A stretch of DNA of 35,184 bases from Candidatus Peregrinibacteria bacterium. Lineage in GTDB: Bacteria > Patescibacteriota > Gracilibacteria > UBA1369. This document shows positions 16,605 through 24,071 of this stretch, in pieces. The stretch's first letter is position 1. Every line of letters starts with the position of its first letter. The DNA is taken from contig PLYH01000001.1 of assembly GCA_003153355.1 (NCBI GenBank), positions 3,379 to 38,562 on the forward strand, given 5' to 3'. A program made the translations under genes and the position numbers. The notes beneath the pieces are model-generated. The model was not told the origin of the DNA. It did no database searches and saw only the letters and a program-made list of their open reading frames with translations.

Positions 16605-19094
16605 TTAAGGAGATGCATTCCCTGCTTGAACTGCAGCCTTAACTTGAGCCGAAACGTCGGACAAATTCAGGGTTCCGGAAACAGGCTTGGACCCGCCTAA
16701 AATTTGAACGGCTAAATTGGTGACAATATTGTTTTTGCCGTCAACGTCAAAACTGAAGGTTATCGATTGATCGGAAATAAGAATAGCGCTGCTCACGGTA
16801 AACAAACTGTTGCTAAGATCATCAATGGTAACGGCGTCCTGAGTCACGCCGATGTCGTAAGTTTTCAGTTTTTGGATAAGCAGCACCTTTGCCACCAGTT
16901 CTGTTTTGGAAATGTTTGAAGACGGTGACGGTGACGGTGAAGGTGAAGGTTGAGGAACAGGCTGCGGCGTGGGTTGAACGGCTTGCTGTTGTTGTTGCAG
17001 CTTGGTTTGAATAAGTAACGCCAGATTGTTCAAAGCAACCGGATCCGTGGAAATTAAAGTATCACCGGCGTAAATTTGGGAAAGCAGTTTGTTATCCCAG
17101 TCGTACTGACCCTGGATCGTAGCGCCGGCAACGACCGCGCTGTTTAACGGAATCAATTTCTGCGTAACATCGCTGAGCGTTCCGAACACGACGTTTCCTG
17201 CTCCGATCGCAGAAAAATCCTGCTGGGCCTGAGCTAAAATCTGATCGGTGGTAATCGTCGGAGTCGTTGTTTGATTGCCAAGAATTTCCTGACGGATCTG
17301 GTCAATGCTCACTTGTTCCTGCTGAGCCTGAACGAACTGGTTAAATTGATCCTGACGTGATGCGCCGTGCAAAGTCGTGGCGACATATTCAGGTGAACTC
17401 AAATAACGATAAAATGTCCCGAAGTCCTGAAGCCGTTGGTCAAAAAGCTGATTGACGGCAACCTGCTGATCAGAGGGCAGCTGCAAACTATCGGCTTCGT
17501 GGAATAAACGCTGAACAATGCTTTTGGCGTCATCAATGGTAATTTTGTCAGCCAAAAAGAAAGTCTGTAAACGGTTGAGGAAATCGATCTTGGTGCTGAT
17601 GATCGTCTGCTTTTCTTCATTTTTCCCGTCACCTTCAGGGAGAAGCGCCAGCCATTGCTGTTCAAGCTGGTTCTTCATGGAAAAGAAAACATCGCGGTAA
17701 AAAATCGGATACTGCAAAAGAAGATTGTTCATGATCTGATTTTCCTCGGCCAGAATGTTGCTCATGCCGCTTAAACGTGACTGTTCCTGGCCTACCAATT
17801 TCGTAAAATCATTAAAATAGTCCTGGAGAGCCTGGCCTGCCGACTGTGAACCTTTATCGGCAAGATCATAGACGCCGTTCATGGTGTTGCGCACCAGTAA
17901 AAATTTCTGAAGGATGCCGTTTTCATCATCGCCGATCTGGGCAAGAAGATCATTCACTACCAAAGCTTTTGCCGGCGCGAGTGAATCGTCCGGAGTAATG
18001 TAACTTAACTCATCGTATTCATTCCAAAGACTGGCCAAAGCCGCTGCTTTATATGCATCGCCCTGAGAAGCCAAAGCTTCATCCAAAGATTGTTTAAAAA
18101 AGTCGAGCCGTTCCTGCGCCTTGGTGGTTTGACCGAAAAGAAGAAGATATTTCGCGTCATCAAAATGATCAAAAATATTGTTATTGGTGCGGTCGATAAC
18201 TTTAGGCTGGGAAAAAGTCAAAAAATTATAAAAATGGTTGAGCGATTGTCCGAAGGTATATCCGAACGAATTCAGGTCGGCAACAACCAGCCCGCGCGAA
18301 CGGATTTGCTGCGAAGCGTCAGCTTGAATTTTGCTGGCAAGAGTTTTATCGAACTGAATATTATTTTTCAGCCACGCATCGCTGGTCAAAACCTGAGGGT
18401 CAATGATGCCGAACGGAAACTCTTTTACCAGTTTGGAATAAAAAAGTTTACGGAGCGTTGTTTCATCCTGAGTGATCTTATCGGCAAAAACCGTCGTCTG
18501 ATTGCCTTCGGCAAGAATGTAACTGTTGATGAGGTCGCTGTCCGGAAAAAGTTTCGCCGATTTTGCCTGGTAATTCAAAGGAACGAGGCCCACGCTTACC
18601 TGATGACTGTTGGCATAAACTTCGGTTTTTTGACCGTCGATGTTGACGTCAAAAGACGCAGCATCCGGAATCAGATAGGCACCGTCGGCAACCAAATTCA
18701 AAGTCGCCGTCGTATAAATATTATTAGCCCAGGCCCGTCCCTGCTTCAGATTCAAAACATATGCGTCATGTGAAGGATCCAAAAAATCCACGCCGAGCAA
18801 AGCATTGTCGGAAAGGCGGACAAGGCCGTGATCGGAAAAATGGACCTCGATGCCCGTGCCGGATTTCACCTGAACGGTATCCCCTGCCTCCAAGGGCTGA
18901 TTCGCGTCACCATTCACCGTTTGAACGGAGCCGTTATGGGTGACATCTACAGATTGACCGGACGGAACAATCAGAGCAAGATTTCCTTTCATTGCTAATT
19001 CAACCGGAACTGCAAAAACACTTTCAAGACCCAGGGTCCCTAAAAAAACGCCGAAAGCGACGGCCGCAATAATGAGTTGTTTTAAACTTTTCAT
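16605..19094 (-). CDS. secreted FecR-like domain protein with long helical region
   Basis: 829 residues. Residues 1-28 are a signal peptide (MKSLKQ, hydrophobic core, cleavage likely after SVFA). Residues about 38-150 resemble a FecR/sugar-binding-like beta domain: LALIVPSGQSVDV, LEAGDTVQVKSGTGIEVHF, VLNLKQGRAWANN. Residues about 190-690 are mostly helical and of unknown fold. A Gln run and a Pro/Ser linker (about 700-727) lead to a C-terminal domain of about 100 residues with two beta-rich patches. No second membrane segment is seen, so it should lie outside the cytoplasmic membrane. Unlike classical FecR it is not next to a sigma factor. It is divergent from an SLH-protease gene and has its own strong promoter, 16 nt leader and no ribosome-binding site. 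Confidence 0.78.
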   Translation of the reverse strand: MKSLKQLIIAAVAFGVFLGTLGLESVFAVPVELAMKGNLALIVPSGQSVDVTHNGSVQTVNGDANQPLEAGDTVQVKSGTGIEVHFSDHGLVRLSDNALLGVDFLDPSHDAYVLNLKQGRAWANNIYTTATLNLVADGAYLIPDAASFDVNIDGQKTEVYANSHQVSVGLVPLNYQAKSAKLFPDSDLINSYILAEGNQTTVFADKITQDETTLRKLFYSKLVKEFPFGIIDPQVLTSDAWLKNNIQFDKTLASKIQADASQQIRSRGLVVADLNSFGYTFGQSLNHFYNFLTFSQPKVIDRTNNNIFDHFDDAKYLLLFGQTTKAQERLDFFKQSLDEALASQGDAYKAAALASLWNEYDELSYITPDDSLAPAKALVVNDLLAQIGDDENGILQKFLLVRNTMNGVYDLADKGSQSAGQALQDYFNDFTKLVGQEQSRLSGMSNILAEENQIMNNLLLQYPIFYRDVFFSMKNQLEQQWLALLPEGDGKNEEKQTIISTKIDFLNRLQTFFLADKITIDDAKSIVQRLFHEADSLQLPSDQQVAVNQLFDQRLQDFGTFYRYLSSPEYVATTLHGASRQDQFNQFVQAQQEQVSIDQIRQEILGNQTTTPTITTDQILAQAQQDFSAIGAGNVVFGTLSDVTQKLIPLNSAVVAGATIQGQYDWDNKLLSQIYAGDTLISTDPVALNNLALLIQTKLQQQQQAVQPTPQPVPQPSPSPSPSPSSNISKTELVAKVLLIQKLKTYDIGVTQDAVTIDDLSNSLFTVSSAILISDQSITFSFDVDGKNNIVTNLAVQILGGSKPVSGTLNLSDVSAQVKAAVQAGNASP
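16921..16953 (-). repeat. 6-bp tandem repeat coding for a Pro-Ser linker
   Basis: On the plus strand the units GGTGAC and GGTGAA repeat five or more times in a row. They encode the (PS)n linker of the FecR-like protein. Such repeats can gain or lose units in frame. Confidence 0.75.
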
Positions 19095-19116
19095 AGCTGA
19101 AATTCTTAATCTCTAT

Positions 19117-19145
19117 ATTATACAGGAAAACGGCCATAGGGTCAA
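19117..19145 (-). promoter_or_regulatory. promoter of the FecR-like gene
   Basis: Minus-strand TTGACC (19140-19145), 17 bp, TATAAT (19117-19122), a near-consensus pair. The leader would be about 16 nt. Confidence 0.85.
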
Positions 19146-19193
19146 CAACCAAAACCACACAAAAGTGGCTGACCAAAGCCATAAACCGTTTGA

Positions 19194-19222
19194 TTGTTTT
19201 TATAAAACGCATCGTCTATAAT
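19194..19222 (+). promoter_or_regulatory. promoter of the SLH-S41 protease gene
   Basis: TTGTTT (19194-19199), 17 bp, TATAAT (19217-19222). The start lies near 19229. A hairpin AGAGCA-loop-TGCTCT (19226-19242) followed by TTTTA sits at the very 5' end of the transcript. Confidence 0.8.
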
Positions 19223-19267
19223 TGCAGAGCATTTTTTGCTCTTTTATTCGCTGAAAAACGTCAATTT

Positions 19268-21061
19268 ATGAAAAAAACTGCTCTGAAGAAAATTTTGACC
19301 GGAAGTTTAAGCGTTTTGTTCTTTTTGATTCAAACCCATGGAGTTTTTGCATCGTTCACCGATGTTCCTTCAGCGTATCCGCAAGCAAAATCCATCAACG
19401 TTCTGGAGATGGAAAAAGTCATCGGTGGTTATTCGGACGGGACATTCAAACCGGATAAACTCATCACGCGCGGGGAGTTTTTGAAAATGGTTTTTAATGA
19501 CATCGGATACAAGGCTGCACCAAGTTTAGGTGCAACCCCTTTTGTTGATGTTCCAAGCGGAAACTGGATCACTCCATATGTTCAAAAAGCGCTTCAAATA
19601 AATGCCATCAGCGCCACGGGCGCACAGCCGAAATTCAATCCGACAAATCCGATCAACAAAGTCGACGCTCTAAAAATAGCTTTTGCGATTGAAGGAATTC
19701 CAACACCGTATTATACGGACATCGACCCTCAAGAATTATTCAGCGATGTAAGTCCGTCAGCCTGGTACGCTTATCTTGCCCGCGCAGCAAAATTAAACGG
19801 CATCGTTTCTTCAAAACAGCCGGAAATGTTCTGGGCCAACCATCTTTTAACCCGCGGTGATGCTGCGGAACTCATTTATGAAATTGAAGTATTGCGCCAG
19901 TCAACCCTCGATGGTTCCAGTCCGAACCAAACATCCGTCATTTCACAAAATCCAAGCACCAGTAATCTTGATGACCTTTCTTCGCAGCTCGTCAATAATC
20001 CAAAATTCAATATTCTTCTTGATGTATGGGACAGAGCGAACAGCGAATATTATGGCAAAAGCAAAATCAATCAGGATGAACTGATTTACGGAGCCATTAA
20101 AGGATTAGTTGATAAACTCGGCGATCAATACACCGTATTTGAAGAACCGAGCGATGCGCTTGGATTACAGCAATATTTAGCCGGTCAGTTTGAAGGAGTC
20201 GGAATTTTTCTCAATTTCACTAATAACCAACTGGTCATTCTCAAAACCGTCCCCGGCTCACCGGCGGATAAAGCAGGACTTCAGACCGGCGATGTGATCC
20301 AAAAAATCAACGACCAGTCCGTAGCCAACCTGACGATCAATCAGGCAATGGATCTTATTAAAGGAGCAACCGGAACAACCGTGACGCTGAGCATCGAACG
20401 CAACAATCAAACCTTCAACGACACTTTGACCAGAACGGAAATCACCATCAGTTCCATCAGCGGAAAAATGATGAACAATTTGGCCTACGTTTCCGTGAGC
20501 GAATTCACCCAGACCACGCCCGATGACTTCACAAAAACTCTGAGCGATCTGAGCAAACAATCACCAAAAGGTTACATTCTTGATCTGCGCAGCAACCCGG
20601 GCGGATATTTGGACTCTGCTCTTGCGATGCTCGGACACTTTGTTCCAAAAGGCACCACTGTCGTTTCGACGAAATCTTCAGACGGAACAACAAATGCATT
20701 CCAGGCAACAGGTGATGATGAACTGAAAGGAAAACCTTTGGTGGTTTTAGTCGATCAAGACACGGCATCAGCTGCGGAAATTATGGCTGGGGCGCTGCAA
20801 GATTTGAAACTGGCGAAATTAGTGGGCGTAAAAACGTACGGCAAAGGGAGCGTTCAGGAGATCACCAACTACACGGATAATTCTTTGCTCAAAATCACCA
20901 TTGCGCATTGGCTAACACCTAACGGCCGCGACATCAACGGGGCCGGGCTGACGCCTGACGTCAACATTGAACTCGACCAGACTCAACTGCTAAAAGGCAC
21001 TGACAACCAGCTGAACAAAGCCGTCGACACGTTGAACAGCATCATCAACGGACAAAGCTAA
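19268..21061 (+). CDS. SLH-domain C-terminal processing peptidase (S41, PDZ)
   Basis: A 597-residue secreted serine protease. Residues 1-27 are a signal peptide (MKKTALKK, core, GVFAS). Three SLH repeats occupy about 28-210 (FTDVPSAYPQAKSIN, GGYSDGTFKPDKLITRGEF, FVDVPSGNWITPYV, FSDVSPSAWYAYL). A PDZ domain lies near 320-400 (GVGIFLNF, VPGSPADKAGLQTGDVIQKIN). The tail-specific protease core has YILDLRSNPGGYLDSAL, catalytic Ser501 (DTASAAE) and Lys526 (TYGKGSVQ), 25 residues apart as in CtpA. The SLH repeats should hold the protease on the cell wall. ATG 19268 is used because the longer reading frame back to 19190 runs through the promoter. It is divergent from the FecR-like gene and ends 11 bp from the facing VirB4-like gene. 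Confidence 0.94.
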   Translation: MKKTALKKILTGSLSVLFFLIQTHGVFASFTDVPSAYPQAKSINVLEMEKVIGGYSDGTFKPDKLITRGEFLKMVFNDIGYKAAPSLGATPFVDVPSGNWITPYVQKALQINAISATGAQPKFNPTNPINKVDALKIAFAIEGIPTPYYTDIDPQELFSDVSPSAWYAYLARAAKLNGIVSSKQPEMFWANHLLTRGDAAELIYEIEVLRQSTLDGSSPNQTSVISQNPSTSNLDDLSSQLVNNPKFNILLDVWDRANSEYYGKSKINQDELIYGAIKGLVDKLGDQYTVFEEPSDALGLQQYLAGQFEGVGIFLNFTNNQLVILKTVPGSPADKAGLQTGDVIQKINDQSVANLTINQAMDLIKGATGTTVTLSIERNNQTFNDTLTRTEITISSISGKMMNNLAYVSVSEFTQTTPDDFTKTLSDLSKQSPKGYILDLRSNPGGYLDSALAMLGHFVPKGTTVVSTKSSDGTTNAFQATGDDELKGKPLVVLVDQDTASAAEIMAGALQDLKLAKLVGVKTYGKGSVQEITNYTDNSLLKITIAHWLTPNGRDINGAGLTPDVNIELDQTQLLKGTDNQLNKAVDTLNSIINGQS

Positions 21062-21072
21062 AATGAACGGAA

Positions 21073-23907
21073 CTAAACCGTAGTTTGGAACTGCTGTTGA
21101 TCGGAGCGTCCCCGTAAAATCTCTTCCGGATTGGTCGTCACGATTTTATCTTCCGTGTACGAAGCAATAACCTGAATTGCCACGTGTTTCAGGCCTGCGA
21201 AGAAAAGGCCCTGGCCCACACCGCTGTTTAAGAGCATATACTTTTCGCCTTCGGTCAGGTTGAAGGTTGCAGAGAGAATCTCGATGGCTGAAGGCGCTTG
21301 TTTTAAAAGTAACTGCATCGAGGAATTGGTAACCACCGGTTTACCGAACGGACTTTTCACAAAGTCTTCCACGTCCTGCGTAATGGTCGTGATCCCCAGA
21401 TAATATTTACGGGCGCGTTTGACCAGACCGAACAAAAATTTCGCGGAATCTTCATACTGCATCATCGTCCAGGCTTCATCGATGACCAGCAGGCGTTTCT
21501 TGAGTTTGCTGCGGACCCGGCTCCAGATATAATTTAAAATAATATACATCGCCGTCGGACGGAGCGCGTCCTCAAGATCGCGGATACTGAAGACCATCAA
21601 ACCCGAACTCAAATCCACATTGGTAGGTTTATTAAAAATACCTGCGTATGTACCCTGGGTATATTTCTGCAAACGCTGGGCCAAAGCCTGTCCGCCGTCC
21701 ATATTGACCAAAATATCATAAAGATCTTCCATAGTCGGAGGCGGAGTTTTTGAAGGATCAAGAATATCCATGGTAATACCTTTGACGGCATATACATCGT
21801 TCAGGGCTTTATCCAAAATACCTTCTTCCAGAGGTGTAACCCCGCCAAGCATAATCTTCAGCAAACCGTGAAGGTTAATAATGTTGGAACGGAGCAAATC
21901 ACCCGGCTGCAGCTCTTCATCCTGAAGCGGAGCGGGCAGATCGAACGGATTAATGCGGCGGTCTGACGTGAGCGATACGCGCAAATACGAACCGCCGACT
22001 GTTTGGGCCAGCGCTTCATATTCATTTTCCGGATCGATCACGATCACATCCGTACCAAGCATGAGTGAACGCAAAATTTCCAGTTTTACGCAGTAAGACT
22101 TCCCTGCCCCGGATTTTGCGAACACCACTGAGTTGGCATTTTCCAAAGAAAAACGGTCAAAAATAATCAAACTGTCGTTATGACGGTTCAGGCCGTACAA
22201 AATACCTTCATTGGAGGTAAGGTCGGAAGAGCTGAACGGAAAGGTTGAAGAAAGCGGAGAGGTATTCATGTTGCGGTTCACTTCAAGTTCATCCATGCAA
22301 AGCGGCAGCGTTGAATTAAACCCGAGTTCCATCTGGAGTTCGGACTTTTTGGTCAAAATAAGTTTTCCGCCGAGCAGACTTTCCAGCTGTTTGGAAACCT
22401 TCTCCAATTTTTTATCGTCTTCGCCGTAAATCGTAAAATACAGACCGAACTGGAAAAACTTTTCCTGGCCGCGCTGAATCTGGGTGCGGAGTTCTTCGGC
22501 ATCTTCCAAAGCCGTTTCAATCGCCGGATCGCGGACATTCCCTTTCTCTTCTGCTATGCGGATCGATGACTGCATTTGCGCAACTTTCTTTTTGAGCACC
22601 GACATGATCGCGGCCGAATCGATCGGATAAATAAACTGAGAAATATCCATGGTCACGTCAAAATTCACGACCGGCGAAAGCCAGTTCGTATCCAAATAAC
22701 GAGGATAAGAATATACAAAAAACGTTTGCGCATACATGCCTTCAACGCGGATGCGGTCATACTGAAGCTCCATCGAAGACGGAGAAATCAAATCACGGAT
22801 CGTGGTAAGACCTTCCTGATAAACTTTTTCAGCTTCGACTAATTTTTGACGCTCTGCAGCTGTGGCCTTATCAGTAGCAGCTTTTTTTGCAGCTTGTTCT
22901 GGAGGTAAAGGCTTCGGCATTTCCGGCGCGCCCGCTGCTTTTCCGGCCTGGATTGCCTGAGCTGTTTTTGCAGCTGCTTTTTTTCCGAAATCCAAAAATG
23001 AAAACATTCCTTTTTTAACCGACTGCAGCGTTGCAGCTTTCTGTTCCTGAGATGGAGTCGGTGTTGGAACCGGGGGGGGAGTCGGTGACGCAGAAACAGA
23101 TTGTGCGGAACTTGAAGCTGGTGTCACAGTTGGAGCCGGTGATGTCTGAGGAACAGGTGCAGGTGGAACAACTGAAACAGGTGCTTCTTCAGCTTTTGTT
23201 TCCAAAAGACCCGGAATCGCTGGAGAAACATTTTGTTGAACAGACGGCGCTGGTTGAGACGGAGCAGGTACAGAAGGAGTTGAAACCGGAACTTGGACTG
23301 CCGGTTCCGATACTGGAGCTAATGCTTTTCCCTGCTGCGAAGCAGCAATTAATTTTGCAAAATCGTCTTGAGGAGGTGTTGCTGGAGTTGGAACAGAAAG
23401 GGCTGGAGCAATTGATTGAGAATCTGCTGGAGTTGAAGGTGTTAGTATTGGCGCTGGTGCGCTAGCACCTGCAGCGCTCGCGGCAGCAACCCCTGGCGCA
23501 GACAACGGCTTGGAACTTGCCTGCTGGAGCCACAACGGCAAAGGAGCATCTCCCTTCAGAGCATTATTAACTTCGTCTGGATCGGTTTTCGGAACAAGCA
23601 GCTGATCTGCAGAAGTCGCAGCTGGTTCTGCTGAAATATCTGCAGCCGATGAGGATGCGGTCCCCGGTTGCGGAGCGTTATTTCCAACACCATGAACAGG
23701 ATCAAAACCTTGCTGAATCAATGGAGCTCCTTTTTCCTCATGCGTTTCAAGACCCTGAACCTGTTTCAACCATGCAGGCATTGGAGCAGACTGGTCAGCG
23801 GCTGGAGTAGCCGGAGCAGTTCCTGAATTCGCAGGAGTTACCGGTTCAGGTTGAACCGTTTGCCCCTGCTGACTTTGATTCTGATTTTGTGCGTTTTCGT
23901 CTGCCAT
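21073..23907 (-). CDS. VirB4/TraC-like ATPase with long Pro-rich N terminus
   Basis: A 944-residue member of the type IV secretion ATPase group. Residues 1-330 are a low-complexity tract rich in Pro, Ala, Gln and Ser, with repeated PLPLWLQQ/PMPAWLKQ-type short motifs (near 50 and 130). Residues about 370-560 match the VirB4 N-terminal domain. The motor has Walker A AKSGAGKSY (about 599) and Walker B LLVIDEAW (about 805), with DPENEYEALAQ between and ITTITQDVEDF after. ATG 23907 is chosen because the longer frame crosses the promoter. No other secretion gene is in the window, so the partner machinery is unknown. Such ATPases are common in Patescibacteria chromosomes, where their role is unsettled. 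Confidence 0.88.
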   Translation of the reverse strand: MADENAQNQNQSQQGQTVQPEPVTPANSGTAPATPAADQSAPMPAWLKQVQGLETHEEKGAPLIQQGFDPVHGVGNNAPQPGTASSSAADISAEPAATSADQLLVPKTDPDEVNNALKGDAPLPLWLQQASSKPLSAPGVAAASAAGASAPAPILTPSTPADSQSIAPALSVPTPATPPQDDFAKLIAASQQGKALAPVSEPAVQVPVSTPSVPAPSQPAPSVQQNVSPAIPGLLETKAEEAPVSVVPPAPVPQTSPAPTVTPASSSAQSVSASPTPPPVPTPTPSQEQKAATLQSVKKGMFSFLDFGKKAAAKTAQAIQAGKAAGAPEMPKPLPPEQAAKKAATDKATAAERQKLVEAEKVYQEGLTTIRDLISPSSMELQYDRIRVEGMYAQTFFVYSYPRYLDTNWLSPVVNFDVTMDISQFIYPIDSAAIMSVLKKKVAQMQSSIRIAEEKGNVRDPAIETALEDAEELRTQIQRGQEKFFQFGLYFTIYGEDDKKLEKVSKQLESLLGGKLILTKKSELQMELGFNSTLPLCMDELEVNRNMNTSPLSSTFPFSSSDLTSNEGILYGLNRHNDSLIIFDRFSLENANSVVFAKSGAGKSYCVKLEILRSLMLGTDVIVIDPENEYEALAQTVGGSYLRVSLTSDRRINPFDLPAPLQDEELQPGDLLRSNIINLHGLLKIMLGGVTPLEEGILDKALNDVYAVKGITMDILDPSKTPPPTMEDLYDILVNMDGGQALAQRLQKYTQGTYAGIFNKPTNVDLSSGLMVFSIRDLEDALRPTAMYIILNYIWSRVRSKLKKRLLVIDEAWTMMQYEDSAKFLFGLVKRARKYYLGITTITQDVEDFVKSPFGKPVVTNSSMQLLLKQAPSAIEILSATFNLTEGEKYMLLNSGVGQGLFFAGLKHVAIQVIASYTEDKIVTTNPEEILRGRSDQQQFQTTV

Positions 23908-23941
23908 CGTGTTTGTTTTTCTGCTTTTAGAATTTCTTAAT

Positions 23942-23970
23942 AGTATACCAAAAAACGGCCTATTCTTCAA
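23942..23970 (-). promoter_or_regulatory. promoter of the VirB4-like gene
   Basis: Minus-strand TTGAAG (23965-23970), 17 bp, TATACT (23942-23947). The leader would be about 28 nt to the ATG at 23907. Confidence 0.75.
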
Positions 23971-24071
23971 TAACAGCAAAGCAAAAAGTACATTTTGGTA
24001 CTGTATTTTTTTTTGAATTGTGATAAAGTACCGTTCGGCATAAAGCCAAAACCCAATTTTTTGTTTTCCTT

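Noticed and set aside
16921-16953. Possible CRISPR or satellite from short repeats
   Set aside because: The 6-bp units are in frame and encode a Pro-Ser linker; there are no spacers.
18090-18773. 227-codon open frame on the plus strand
   Set aside because: Antisense to the FecR-like gene, no promoter or family motif.
23031-23465. 144-codon open frame on the plus strand, rich in Leu, Glu and Gln
   Set aside because: It is the complement of the low-complexity Pro/Ala/Gln N terminus of the VirB4-like gene; repetitive codons keep the opposite frame open.
24001-24044. gyrA promoter candidates TTGAAT, TTGTGA with CATAAA, and TGTGATAAA
   Set aside because: Spacers of 15 or 20 bp or poor -10 matches; none was good enough to list.
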